Assembly: GCA_015075365.1 (NCBI GenBank) | Contig: JABTUN010000002.1 | Coordinates: 62,001 to 126,000 of the forward strand | Origin: Verrucomicrobiaceae bacterium | Lineage (GTDB): Bacteria > Verrucomicrobiota > Verrucomicrobiia > Verrucomicrobiales > Verrucomicrobiaceae | Length of the DNA stretch: 64,000 nucleotides | Direction: 5' to 3' | Shown: in pieces, positions 44,501-54,286 of the stretch | Position numbering within the stretch: the stretch's first letter is position 1 | How the letters are laid out: the number at the start of each line of letters is the position of its first letter | Program-made: the position numbers and the translations under genes | The notes under the pieces: generated by a model | Databases searched by the model: none | The model's input: the letters and a program-made list of their open reading frames with translations, nothing else | What the model was told of the DNA's origin: nothing

Positions 44501-45406
44501 GGTGAGCAGGACGTGGATTTCACCTTCCATGCGCTGGGCACGGCCATCCGGCGCTGCCGCGTGGATTTCGACGCCGAGATCGAGATCAGTGTCGATGAGC
44601 TCCGGCCCAACACGGAGACAGGATTCTCCCGCAGCCACTGCGCGGTCGGGAAAATTCATTATGCCGACGCACCGGACGGCACACTTTTGTACATCAAGTC
44701 CTCCCTCACCGGGGACGAGTCCACGGACATCGTCCAGTACAAGAAGATGTTCCCGGCTTTCCCGCATGAATCCACGGGCGACCAGTTTTTCAGCGAATCC
44801 CAGTTCGAGAGCTACCGCAAGCTCGGGCAGCACGCGGCGCAGGAGGCCCTGGCTCCGCTGCGCCGGGAGCGCATGGCAGCCGGCGAACCGTCTGATCCCA
44901 CCAGCCAGCTACGCCATGACCTGGAAGAGCACTGGTTCCGCGCTGCAAAGGCGCCCAACGAGGCCTTTATTAGCCACACGGACGATCTCGATGCCATCTG
45001 GGCATCGCTGACGGACCAGGATGTCCCGCCCTGCATCGCCCAGATTGTACTGCCCCGAGCGGCCGACACGGTCCTGATGACGATGCCTGAGGATGCACAG
45101 GAACGGCTGAAGGTCGTTTGCTTCGGCCAGCGTCTCATCCAGCTCATGGAGAATGTCTGCCTCGATCTGAAACTCAGCGCCAGGTCCGCGCACCCGGATC
45201 ACACCGGGTGGGTCAGGCTCTTCAAAGGATGGGCCAATCACCCCGTGCTCCAGCAGGTGTGGAACGAGTCCAAAGAAACCTACGGCAGCCGCTTCGCCCA
45301 TTTCTGGGAGGATCTCCAGGACGTGCCAGCCGCTACCAAACAGCCCCCTGGCAAGCCTAAAAGCCAGCGAGGAAAACATGGCGGAAAAGATCCAGGTTTG
45401 ATATAA
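41585..45406 (+). CDS. Large polytopic membrane protein with patatin-like phospholipase domain
   Basis: The 1,273-residue protein combines a split patatin fold with a membrane region. An oxyanion motif SGGGIRS (57-63) and nucleophile loop TVSGGGYIG (101-109, S103) begin the N-terminal part. The catalytic dyad Asp appears only near residue 948 in YLSDGGHFENLGIYEL. Between them about ten hydrophobic segments (around 185-210, 240-256, 298-318, 390-410, 470-490, 530-560, 575-600 and later) form an integral membrane insert. Patatins hydrolyse lipid acyl esters. The insertion between Ser and Asp is unusual. The C-terminus (from about 1,090) is soluble and ends in a Lys/Gly-rich tail. The gene ends 22 bases before the giant protease-like gene. 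Confidence 0.8.
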   Translation: MADSNAVNASPDLDLTSHPFSEEAVRTKEEKEIIQQRQLRKMPGATESTHLTGLALSGGGIRSATFSLGVLQTLCKLPLSVLTKTDVTTRPLIEFVDYLSTVSGGGYIGSWFVANRRRERQEMHLKQRDTKAKKLTGVSFAVDQSADENCTGCETATEPVAHLRRYSHYLNPDPGVMSADTWTMVTIWLRNTVLIQAMVFCVVACCFMLPHLWLRVVNGVTWLLDDNKDGQYVWMNATSGISSFRWTEGMFPLAILVCLGTACWHARKEVQLFFEDKKVDSGDASADSIKPIDQARVQKRIVLPAVVAALLTTLWLWLHHERLNAQQKLIEGLKQAEPAITGNSYLDSWMSAIQGQVRDVQASEVLKEATLANWASGLETTSILASPWMLLLTLAVALMAQRLMWLKEDKEAQEARGGPFWPAFCRHLGSRIAFWLSTNAPRPEEPGPVRKAWKPWLAQMRREGLRRVLFYVALLCGSLFSLYLIDEAFRSLHETKIAFSRPEPEMHLELEMPRGQLSADYTAAGATRNEFEIGIGLAAVLGPAMMVLKYIFMLILALGLAGRRMFDNVREWWSRVGAWLMIYSMAILALCGISLFGPIVFDWIGDRLSVWVQGGVVTGWLATLITTLLMGRSEKSGNEKKTPVINLDNAALVVLLGLLFGGAWIVRFMLTPEGFSPQGDDPLLLQTLAEGRHGWWRFGGVFAGLLVAAAVLVWRVDLNEFSMNHFYRNRLVRCYLGGATHRKDDRRPHPFTGFEFRDDQPLACFTTAESHPGPYPLINTALNTSQGGDLDVQERKAESFLLSPLFCGSQRRRLTIPEKEKSRVNEGFRPTRLYMSGGSGDKAEQDPDMSGNGPHPARAAAAGIKIGTAMSISGAAASPNSGYHTSPVLAFLMTIFNARLGWWVPNPAKNEKALWQRQAPAFPGYLKYLTFELFGSATPDSGFVYLSDGGHFENLGIYELVRRRCRFIIAIDGEQDVDFTFHALGTAIRRCRVDFDAEIEISVDELRPNTETGFSRSHCAVGKIHYADAPDGTLLYIKSSLTGDESTDIVQYKKMFPAFPHESTGDQFFSESQFESYRKLGQHAAQEALAPLRRERMAAGEPSDPTSQLRHDLEEHWFRAAKAPNEAFISHTDDLDAIWASLTDQDVPPCIAQIVLPRAADTVLMTMPEDAQERLKVVCFGQRLIQLMENVCLDLKLSARSAHPDHTGWVRLFKGWANHPVLQQVWNESKETYGSRFAHFWEDLQDVPAATKQPPGKPKSQRGKHGGKDPGLI

Positions 45407-45428
45407 CCGCCGCTAAATTCCCCCAACC

Positions 45429-48400
45429 ATGAAACTACGCGCTTTCGCGGGCTTTGCGCTCGCGGTCCTTGTGGTGCTTTGGCTCTTCAAACAGCCCCAA
45501 ACCACCCCGACAACCCCTTTCAAGTCCGTATCCGGAGTGCTATCGGAGCAGACCCGGCGCGCCATCCGGCTCTCACCACCTGTGAAGGCGTTTCGCGACT
45601 GGTTTGAGGAGTATTCGGCCGCGCCGACCGTGGAGGCGTTGGAGTTCGGCAAAGCCTGCGCGAAGCGGCACACGCAGGAGATCGCGAGGCTGATCCAAAC
45701 GGACCCGCAGCTCGCGATTGAGAGCGCGGTGCCGATGGTGATGCGGCAAAAGCTGCCGAAGGAGATTCTGATGCTGCTGGAGGATCGCGTGCGCGTGCGG
45801 GCAGATTACGAGGTGTATGGCAATGTGCCGCTGCCCGGTCAGGAGGGCACGACGGAGCCTTACACGCGCACGGTGACGGGCAAGGATGGCAAACGCTGGA
45901 ATGCGCATGTGTATGGGAAGCGTCAGTGGCAGCGGAGCACCTTGAACGCATCGCTCAATGGCGTGGCAGTGGGACGCGAGATGGCGGTTTCGGATTCGCC
46001 GCTGCGAGTGCTGGAGGTGGGCGAGGTCCCTCAGGGTGATGGGCGGGAGATTGTGGAGGCCTGTCCAATCTCGGGGATCGAGACGGAGGTGGAAAAGGCG
46101 GCGGATGGCTCGCTGACGGCCGTTTCGGAGGAGACACCGGCTTTTGAGACGCCGGAGCGGGTGATCTATGTGTGCAGCGGCGGCCACATCTCGCAGATCG
46201 CGGAAAAATACCTCGGCGAGGAGGAGCAGCAGCACTGGGCATCGCTGGGCACGGATTTGTTTGCAGGCACTGGCACGGGTCCGGCGCATGCGCCGATCTC
46301 CGGCACGATCCCGAGCGGCTGGACCCTGGGGAACCGCACCTTTCTTTATATAAGAGCCTGCTTCCCGGACAATCCGGTCGATCCGCAGAACGAGCAGGAG
46401 TGCATCGACATGCTGAAGGCGGCGAATGATTACGTCGTGCAGACGAGCTACGGCCGCTGCTACCTGACCTACGCGGTGGCGCCTCTGGTGGTGCTGCCTT
46501 ACCCGCTGGAATGGTACAACCGCTACAATACCGATGTCGGCGGCGGTGATTATTTGGTGCAAAACCACGCGATCCAGATCGCAAAGTCGATGGGGTATGA
46601 CGTGGCGAGTTACAATCTGCGAGCGGTGCGCTGGAGCGGCGGTCCAGGCAGCTACGGGGGCAGCGCATCGGTCGGCGCGGCAGGCATGCGCATGAAGACG
46701 AGCAGCAGCGGCACCTTCATCCACGAACTGGGGCACAATCTGGGCCTGTGGCACGCGAACTACTGGCGCACCACACCGCCGAGTGTGACCGGTCCGGGCA
46801 ACAACCTGGAATACGGCAACATCTTTGACGTGCTGGGCAGCAGCGGCAGCAGCGGGCAGTTCACGGCGAGTTTTAAAAGCACGATCTCCTGGATGCCGCC
46901 GGAGCAGTTTTGGAATGTGACGAGCAGCGGGCTGTATCGCATCTCCCAGACAGACGCGAGCATCGCGGACCCGAGCCAGCGTTACGCCATCCGCGTGCGG
47001 CGGGATGCGGAGCGGGATTTCTGGGCGGAGTTTCGTCTGCGGCACACGTCGAATGTGGGCTTCACGAATGGGTTGATGATGACGTTCGACCGCTGGGGCC
47101 TCAGCGGCATCGGTGGCAGCGGCGGCGCGCCCTTGAACGGCTCCAATGCAGGCGCGCAGCTTCTCGACATGACGCCGGGCAGCTTTGGCAACGGCATCAC
47201 GGACACACGGAATGACTCGGCGCTGTGGGTGGGCCGCACGTTCAGTGACCCGGATTTCAAGATTCATTTCACGCCCGTGGCGAAGAACAACGCCACCGTG
47301 CCGCCCTCGATGGATGTGCAGGTGCAGATCGGCGATGTGCCGGGGAACAATGCGCCCACGCTGAGTGTCGCTGCGAGTGCGACGAGTGTCGGCACGGGTG
47401 TGAATGTGACGCTCACGGCCACCGCGAGTGATCCAGATGGCGACACGCTGGCTTATGCGTGGGTGTTTGACGACGGAACCTACTCCACGAACAACAATGC
47501 GGTGCAGACGAAGTCCTGGAGCACGGCGGGCCGCTACCAGGTGCTTTGCACGGCTTCTGACATGAAGGGCAAGCGCACGACGAAGGCCGTGCTCATCACC
47601 GTGGGCAGCCCGACGACTTTCACCGTGAGCGGAAACGTCACCGGGCCGGACTCGCAGCCGCTGGAGGGTGTGTATGTGGCGAACTACGCGCCCTCGAACA
47701 ACACAACGCACAGCAACAGCGCCACCTTCCGAGGCACCTGGACGGACAGCGATGGGAATTACACGCTCACGGGCCTCGCGGCGGGCACGTTCTCGATCCG
47801 GGCGACTTTGTATCCGCTGGTCTTTAACAATCAATCCGCCACGGTCGGCCCAAATGCGACGGGGGAGAATTTCACCAGCACCAGCCTGCCTGCGGTGACG
47901 ATCAGCTACCCGGATGATGTCGCGGCAGAGGGATCCACGGCGAATCCGGCCACGATCCGCCTCACACGCGAAGGATCGACCGCGGTGGACCTCTCGGTGC
48001 AGATTTATAATGTGAACACCGGCAGCGCGACGCGGAACACGGACTACACGCTGTCTCCCGCGCCGGCATCGGCCACCAGTCCGGACGGTGGCAGCGGCAC
48101 ATCGCAGTACATCATTCCCGCCGGTTCGGCCACGCTCGACATCACGCTGACGCCGGTGAATGACAGCACGGCGGAAGGCGTGGAGGTGGCGTCGCTGGAT
48201 TTTGTGAACACCGCGCAAGGGTACATCATGGCGGGCAATCCGCGCGCGCAGGTGTCGATCACGGATGACGACAGCTCGCTGCCGGTGGTGAAGATCACGC
48301 CGGTGGATGACAGCGGGCACGAGGCCGGCACGGACACGCTGACGATGAAAATCGAGCGCAATGGCCCGACGACGGCGGCATTGACCGTACAGCTCGCCTA

Positions 48401-51400
48401 CACTGGGACCGCCACGCGCAACACCGACTACACCGCGCCCAGCAATGCCACGATCCCCATCGGCGAATCGAGCGCGACCTTCACCATCACGCCGATGGAT
48501 GACAGTGTCATCGAGGGCACGGAAACGGTCATCTGCTCCATCTCGACGAACGCGGCCTACATCCGCGATGCCATCGCGGCGAATCAAAGTGCCACGAGCC
48601 AGCTCAATGACGATGACATGCCCACGGTGAGCATCACCGCGACGGATGCGTCGGCGAGCGAGACAGGCAGCGACAAGGGCGTCTTCACCATCACGCGCAC
48701 CGGTAGTACAGCGGCTTCGTTGACGGTGGACTATGGTGTGAATGGCCGCGCGGTGCTCGGGACGGACTACCGCCGCCTGGAGGGCCGTGCGGTGATCCCG
48801 GCGGGTCTTGCAAGCACGACGGTGGAGATCGTGCCCTTCGATGACGCGCTCGACGAAGGCACGCAGGATGTCGTTTTGCAGCTCAGGACGACGACGGGCT
48901 ATTTCATCAACCCCACGGCTCAGACGGCCACGGTGACGATTGCGGACAATGATGCCTCCCAGGTCTATATCGAGCTCAACACCGGCAGCGGCACGGAACC
49001 GGCCAGCGGGGCCGCGAACGGGCCTGTTTTCCAAATCACGCGCCCGGCCAGCGGCACGGCGATCACGGTGAATTACGAAATCAGCGGCACAGCGACGAGC
49101 GGCATCGATTTCACCGCTCTGCCAGGCAGCATCGCCTTTGCAAGTGGCGATACGAACAAAACGATCACCGTGAGCATGCTCGCGGACGCGGCCTTGGAGG
49201 ATGCGGAGTCGGTGACGATGACAATCACGACCGGAACAGGCTATTCGCCGCTCGCGGGGCAGAATCAGAGCGCCACCGCATGGATCTATGATGCGGATCA
49301 GCCGACGGTGGAGGTGAATGTGGCGGACAACACCAGTGGTCTCACTGTTCCATTCACTGAAACTTCCACGAGCGAGGATTTCTTCATCAGCCGGCGCGGA
49401 TCGACGACGGCGGATCTGGTGGTGAACTACACGATGAGCGGCACCGCGGTGCAGGGCACCGATTACAACACACTCAGCGGCACAGTGACGATCCCGGCAG
49501 GCAGCACGGGAGCTTATGTGAATGTCGTCCCCATCAATGACACGACCCCGGAGGGCGTGGAAACCATCGTGATGACACTCACGCCGACCACCCCAACGAG
49601 CACCTACGGCGTGCGGGTTGGCAGCGCCACGCTGATGCTGGGGGACAATGACAGCTTCAGTGGCATGAGCGTGGGCTTTGCGGCCGGCACGGCCACGACG
49701 AATGAGTCCGTGGGCACCTACAACCTGGCGGTGAACCGCACCGGCACCTCCACAGGCGTGGCGAGCGTGCAGTATCGCGTGAATGGCGGCACCGCGGCCG
49801 GGAACGGCATCGACTTCAGCCTCGCCAACGGTGTTTTGACCTTCGCCAGCGGCGAGACGGCCAAGACGATCCCGATCGCCATCGTGAACGACCAGCTCCC
49901 GGAACCGGCGGAGACCATCATCGTGCAGCTTTTGAACCAAACGGGTGCCAACCTCGGCACCAGCAGCCACACGCTGACGATCACCAATCAATCCATGCCC
50001 GAGGCATTCAGTGATGCGGCCACGGCGGTCACCTCCACCGGCGCGGTGCTCAATGGCCGCGTGATGCCCGGCGGCGTGGCCTCGACTTACTGGTTCGAAT
50101 ACGGCACGAGCACCTCCTACGGTCAGGTCACGACCACGCAGAACATCGCCGCCGGCAGCGCCCTTTCGGCGGTCACCGCGGCGTTCACGGGGAATCCGGC
50201 CACGACGTATCACTACCGTCTCGTGGCGCAAAATGCCCGCGGGACGACCTACGGCATCAATCAGAGCTTCACCACGGCCGCGGCCATTCACTTTGCGACG
50301 GCGCAGACGATTCCGATCGTGGCAAACGAGTTTTCCGCCATCGGCTCGCCGCTCATCACACTCGGTTTCACGCCCACGGCGGGCCAGGTGCTCAAAATGG
50401 TGCAAAACAACGGTTTCATGCCCGTGGGCGGCTTTTTCACGAACCAGCCGGAAGGCAGCCTCATCACGGCGATGGAGGGCGCGACGCCCCGCAGCTTTGA
50501 AATCAGCTACGCGGGCGGAGATGGCAATGACATCATTCTGACCGCCGTGAGCGAGGTGATCACGTTTGGCGAGATCGGCGTGAAATACGTCGGTGATCCG
50601 CCTTTCACGCTGAATGCGAGCTCCAGCGGGGCCTCGGCGGTGAGCTACGAAATCATCGCCGGTGCCACGAGCGCCAGTGTGAGCGGCAACACGGTCACTT
50701 TGACCTCCACGCCCGGCACGGTGACGATCAAAGCCACCGCGGGCAGTGCTTTGCCGAAGTATCAGACCTTCGTGCTCGCCGCGGCTGGCACACGGCTGGT
50801 GCAGATCAGCATGAGCCGCGCCACGGAAAACGTGCTCGCCATCGCGGAAGACGGCTCGCTCTGGGGCTGCGGGCAAAACTTCTACGGCCAGCTCGGCACC
50901 GGCAACACGAACTCTCTGCGGGTGATGACGAAGATCGGCACGGATACGAACTGGCGGCAGGTGCGCATGGGCACGGATCATGCCGTGGCCACCCGCACGG
51001 ACGGCACGCTGTGGGCCTTTGGACGCAACAACAACGGCCAGGCAGGCCAGGGCAGCCTCACGACCACGCAATACACCTCGCCCACTCAGATCGGCACCGG
51101 CACGGACTGGGCTTGGGCCGTGGCCGGGGCGAATCACAACATCGCGGTGAAGACCGATGGCACGCTTTGGGCCTGGGGAGCGAACGGCAGCGGCCAGTGT
51201 GGCCAGGGAAACACCACCACGGCCAATTATCCGGCACCGACGCAGATCGGCACGCTCACGACCTGGTCGCAAAACGGTGACCGGCTCGCTGCGGGCGCGG
51301 ATTTCACGCTCGCCATGCAAACCAACGGCACGCTTTGGTCCTGGGGAGCGAATACCAACGGCCAGCTCGGCATCGACAGCACCACGACGGGCACCACGCC

Positions 51401-54221
51401 CGCACAGATCGGCACGCTGACGACTTGGAACCGCGTCGTGGCCGGAAACTCCTTCGCGCTGGCCACCCGCACGAATGGCACGCTGTGGGTCTGGGGACTC
51501 AACACCAGCGGACAGCTCGGCGATGGCACCACCACGCAAAGTCTGGTGCCTGTTCAAAACACGAGCAGCACCACCTGGGATCGCATCGCCTGCGGTGCGG
51601 AGCATGTCGTGGCCACACGCACGGATGGCTCCCTGTGGACCTGGGGGCGCAACAATTTGGGCCAGCTCGGTCAAGGTGCGCTCAACACGCAGCAGGCGGC
51701 GAACACACCGGTGCGAGTTGGCACGCTCACCGGCTGGCAGACCGTCGCGGCTGGTGGAAACGGCTCTCTCGCTTCCCGTGGCGATGGCTTGCACGGCTGG
51801 GGCTTGAACAATCAGGGCCAGCTCAGCGTGCTGCATCGCGTGGCGCTGCCTCTCACGCAAAATTTTGGCCGTGTGATCCAGGCGGTCGCCTTGAATGCGC
51901 AGAGCTATGTCTTGCGTGAGGACGGCACCATCTGGGGCATGGGCTACAACATCAACGGAAGCCTCGGGCTCGGCGGCAGCACCGTCACCACGAACGCGCC
52001 CGTGCAGATCGGCGCCGGCTCGACGTGGCTGCGCATCGCCGGCGGCACCAGCGGCACGGACGCGGTGTTCTTTGCCATTCGCGATGACGGCACGCTCTGG
52101 GGCATGGGCTTGAACACCGCCAGCCAGCTCGGCGATGGCACCACCACCACGCTGGCCGTCCTCACGCAACTCGGTACGGACACGGACTGGAGTGAAATCG
52201 TCAGTGCTGGAGCGTTCAGCCTTGCCTTGAAGCAAAACGGCACCCTTTGGGCTTGGGGCGCGAACACCAACGGCCAGCTCGGCGATGGCACCACGACAGC
52301 CCGCAGCACGCCCGTGCAGATCGGCACGGACACGGATTGGAGGAGCATCGCCGCCAGCGGATCACGTTCACTCGCCTTGAAGACCAATGGCACGCTCTGG
52401 GGCTGGGGCCTCAACACCAACGGGCAGATCGGCGACAACACCACCACGCAGCGCACCGCGCCCGTGCAGATCGGCACCGCCACGGACTGGCGCAGCATCA
52501 CGGCGGGCACCTCGCACTCCTTTGGCATCAAGACGAACGGCACGCTCTGGGCCTGGGGATTGAACAGCTCCCAGCAGCTCGGTGACGGCACCAGCACCCA
52601 GCGCACCACGCCCGTGCAGATCGGCACCGCCACGGACTGGCGCAGCATCGCCGCCGGTGGCTCCTACAGCCTCGGCAGCAGGGCCAATGGAACTCTCTGG
52701 AGTTGGGGAACTGCTTCCCTGGGCCGCCTGGGCCGTGCCAATCTGGGATCCACGACCTCTCCCACTCAAATCGGCACCAGCACCGCCTGGGTGGACGTGC
52801 AGCAGATTCAAAACGCCAATCACACGCTCGTCACCACGCTGGATGGCAGGCTGTGGGCCTTTGGCTGGAATGCCTATGGTCAGATCGCCTCCGCCGGCAG
52901 GCAGCACTTCACGCCGCAGATCAGCGTGCCGCTCCTTTCCAACACCGCGCAAACGATCACCTTCACCGCGCCGTCCACCGTGCCGGTCGGCGACACGATC
53001 ACACTCGGTGCCACCGCGTCCAGCGCCCTGCCCGCACGCTACATCGTCACCGGCCCGGCCTCGTTGAATGGCGACAAGCTCACCATCAACGCCGCCGGAC
53101 TCGTCACCGTGCTCGCCTACCAGCCCGGCGATGGCTACTGGCAGGCCAGCGACATCCGCCACGCCTACATCAATCTCGCCGCGCCGGTCGTGACCACACT
53201 CGCCGCCACGAGCGTAGGCACCACCAGCGCCACATTGAACGCCACGATCAACGCAAACGGCTCCACCACCACCGCCATGTTCCAAAGCGGCACCAGCACC
53301 AGCTACGGCACCAACTCGCCCATCACGCTCACCGCGCCATCGGGTGTTTTGGCTGAAAATGTCTCGCTGGAGCTCACCGGGCTGCTTCCCGGCACCACCT
53401 ACCACTTCCGTGTCAGCGCCACCAACCTCGGCGGCACCGACAATGGCGACAACCTGACCTTCACCACGCTCAGCAACGACGCCAGCCTCTCCTCGCTTGC
53501 CGTGAGCAGCGGCACGCTCACGCCCGCGTTTGCCAGCGGCACCTTGAGCTACTCCGCCAGTGTCACCGCCACCACCAGCAGCGTGAACGTTTCCGTCACC
53601 ACCTCCCATCCCGGAGCCTCGCTGCAATACCGCGTGAATGGCGGAGACTACACCACCACCAACGGGGCATCCATCCCTGTGCCGCTCACCACCGGTCCCA
53701 ACACGCTGCAAATCGAAGTCACCGCCGAAGATGGCGTCACGTTTCGGCTTTACACCGTCCAGATCACCCGCCCGCCCGGTTTTGAGCAGTGGAGCGCCGC
53801 CAGCGGCATCACCGGCACGACCAACATCGGCCCCATGGACGACTTCGACGGCGATGGCATCCCAAATGTGCTCGAATATGCCTCTGGAATGCTCGGTGCG
53901 AATCCCACTAGCAACGGCCCGCTCGTTATCGACGGCACCACGCTCAATGCCACCGGCAGCCCCGTCAGCATGCGGCAGCCGCCGCCGGGCGGCGGCACGC
54001 CGGAGTGGTGCGCCGTCTTCATCCGGCGAAAGGACCATTTGCAGGCCGGCCTCATCTACACCCCGCTCTTCAGCACCGGCCTCGGCGGCTGGGAGAGCAG
54101 CGAGGAGACGCCAGTCGTCCTGGCCGATGACGGCACCTACCAGGCCGTGTGCGTGCCCTACCCGGAGATCGAGGGCAAGCCCGCTCGTTTCTTCCGTCTC
54201 AGCGTGACGTTGACGCCTTGA
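45429..54221 (+). CDS. Giant secreted multidomain protein: metzincin-like protease, PKD, Calx-beta and RCC1 propellers
   Basis: The 2,930-residue protein has a hydrophobic N-terminal signal/anchor (5-22). A metalloprotease-like domain carries H432-E-L-G-H-x5-H442 (HExxHxxGxxH), like gametolysin/M11 metzincins, and a likely Met-turn reading FDVLG (467-470) with Leu in place of Met. Next are a PKD domain (about 640-730), a CarboxypepD-regulatory-like domain (731-815), six Calx-beta repeats (820-1,520), an Fn3-like domain (1,523-1,617) and an Ig-like domain (1,715-1,788). Then come 14 RCC1-type units (1,790-2,500), an Ig-like and an Fn3-like domain, a cadherin-like beta-sandwich (2,682-2,780) and a C-terminal DFDGDGIPNVLEY segment with an RFFRLSV tail. 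It is probably extracellular; the substrate is unknown. Confidence 0.85.
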   Translation: MKLRAFAGFALAVLVVLWLFKQPQTTPTTPFKSVSGVLSEQTRRAIRLSPPVKAFRDWFEEYSAAPTVEALEFGKACAKRHTQEIARLIQTDPQLAIESAVPMVMRQKLPKEILMLLEDRVRVRADYEVYGNVPLPGQEGTTEPYTRTVTGKDGKRWNAHVYGKRQWQRSTLNASLNGVAVGREMAVSDSPLRVLEVGEVPQGDGREIVEACPISGIETEVEKAADGSLTAVSEETPAFETPERVIYVCSGGHISQIAEKYLGEEEQQHWASLGTDLFAGTGTGPAHAPISGTIPSGWTLGNRTFLYIRACFPDNPVDPQNEQECIDMLKAANDYVVQTSYGRCYLTYAVAPLVVLPYPLEWYNRYNTDVGGGDYLVQNHAIQIAKSMGYDVASYNLRAVRWSGGPGSYGGSASVGAAGMRMKTSSSGTFIHELGHNLGLWHANYWRTTPPSVTGPGNNLEYGNIFDVLGSSGSSGQFTASFKSTISWMPPEQFWNVTSSGLYRISQTDASIADPSQRYAIRVRRDAERDFWAEFRLRHTSNVGFTNGLMMTFDRWGLSGIGGSGGAPLNGSNAGAQLLDMTPGSFGNGITDTRNDSALWVGRTFSDPDFKIHFTPVAKNNATVPPSMDVQVQIGDVPGNNAPTLSVAASATSVGTGVNVTLTATASDPDGDTLAYAWVFDDGTYSTNNNAVQTKSWSTAGRYQVLCTASDMKGKRTTKAVLITVGSPTTFTVSGNVTGPDSQPLEGVYVANYAPSNNTTHSNSATFRGTWTDSDGNYTLTGLAAGTFSIRATLYPLVFNNQSATVGPNATGENFTSTSLPAVTISYPDDVAAEGSTANPATIRLTREGSTAVDLSVQIYNVNTGSATRNTDYTLSPAPASATSPDGGSGTSQYIIPAGSATLDITLTPVNDSTAEGVEVASLDFVNTAQGYIMAGNPRAQVSITDDDSSLPVVKITPVDDSGHEAGTDTLTMKIERNGPTTAALTVQLAYTGTATRNTDYTAPSNATIPIGESSATFTITPMDDSVIEGTETVICSISTNAAYIRDAIAANQSATSQLNDDDMPTVSITATDASASETGSDKGVFTITRTGSTAASLTVDYGVNGRAVLGTDYRRLEGRAVIPAGLASTTVEIVPFDDALDEGTQDVVLQLRTTTGYFINPTAQTATVTIADNDASQVYIELNTGSGTEPASGAANGPVFQITRPASGTAITVNYEISGTATSGIDFTALPGSIAFASGDTNKTITVSMLADAALEDAESVTMTITTGTGYSPLAGQNQSATAWIYDADQPTVEVNVADNTSGLTVPFTETSTSEDFFISRRGSTTADLVVNYTMSGTAVQGTDYNTLSGTVTIPAGSTGAYVNVVPINDTTPEGVETIVMTLTPTTPTSTYGVRVGSATLMLGDNDSFSGMSVGFAAGTATTNESVGTYNLAVNRTGTSTGVASVQYRVNGGTAAGNGIDFSLANGVLTFASGETAKTIPIAIVNDQLPEPAETIIVQLLNQTGANLGTSSHTLTITNQSMPEAFSDAATAVTSTGAVLNGRVMPGGVASTYWFEYGTSTSYGQVTTTQNIAAGSALSAVTAAFTGNPATTYHYRLVAQNARGTTYGINQSFTTAAAIHFATAQTIPIVANEFSAIGSPLITLGFTPTAGQVLKMVQNNGFMPVGGFFTNQPEGSLITAMEGATPRSFEISYAGGDGNDIILTAVSEVITFGEIGVKYVGDPPFTLNASSSGASAVSYEIIAGATSASVSGNTVTLTSTPGTVTIKATAGSALPKYQTFVLAAAGTRLVQISMSRATENVLAIAEDGSLWGCGQNFYGQLGTGNTNSLRVMTKIGTDTNWRQVRMGTDHAVATRTDGTLWAFGRNNNGQAGQGSLTTTQYTSPTQIGTGTDWAWAVAGANHNIAVKTDGTLWAWGANGSGQCGQGNTTTANYPAPTQIGTLTTWSQNGDRLAAGADFTLAMQTNGTLWSWGANTNGQLGIDSTTTGTTPAQIGTLTTWNRVVAGNSFALATRTNGTLWVWGLNTSGQLGDGTTTQSLVPVQNTSSTTWDRIACGAEHVVATRTDGSLWTWGRNNLGQLGQGALNTQQAANTPVRVGTLTGWQTVAAGGNGSLASRGDGLHGWGLNNQGQLSVLHRVALPLTQNFGRVIQAVALNAQSYVLREDGTIWGMGYNINGSLGLGGSTVTTNAPVQIGAGSTWLRIAGGTSGTDAVFFAIRDDGTLWGMGLNTASQLGDGTTTTLAVLTQLGTDTDWSEIVSAGAFSLALKQNGTLWAWGANTNGQLGDGTTTARSTPVQIGTDTDWRSIAASGSRSLALKTNGTLWGWGLNTNGQIGDNTTTQRTAPVQIGTATDWRSITAGTSHSFGIKTNGTLWAWGLNSSQQLGDGTSTQRTTPVQIGTATDWRSIAAGGSYSLGSRANGTLWSWGTASLGRLGRANLGSTTSPTQIGTSTAWVDVQQIQNANHTLVTTLDGRLWAFGWNAYGQIASAGRQHFTPQISVPLLSNTAQTITFTAPSTVPVGDTITLGATASSALPARYIVTGPASLNGDKLTINAAGLVTVLAYQPGDGYWQASDIRHAYINLAAPVVTTLAATSVGTTSATLNATINANGSTTTAMFQSGTSTSYGTNSPITLTAPSGVLAENVSLELTGLLPGTTYHFRVSATNLGGTDNGDNLTFTTLSNDASLSSLAVSSGTLTPAFASGTLSYSASVTATTSSVNVSVTTSHPGASLQYRVNGGDYTTTNGASIPVPLTTGPNTLQIEVTAEDGVTFRLYTVQITRPPGFEQWSAASGITGTTNIGPMDDFDGDGIPNVLEYASGMLGANPTSNGPLVIDGTTLNATGSPVSMRQPPPGGGTPEWCAVFIRRKDHLQAGLIYTPLFSTGLGGWESSEETPVVLADDGTYQAVCVPYPEIEGKPARFFRLSVTLTP

Positions 54222-54286
54222 TTGCCCCCGCCGCTTTCGCGCACTGGAAAAAACCGGCCCCAGGATGCATGCTGCGCGCTTCACGC

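Noticed and set aside
45573..52235. 2,220-codon open frame antisense to the giant protein
   Set aside because: The translation is Arg/Ala/His-rich with no domain or signal peptide, while the plus strand has many recognised domains; the frame is kept open by codon bias in GC-rich coding DNA.
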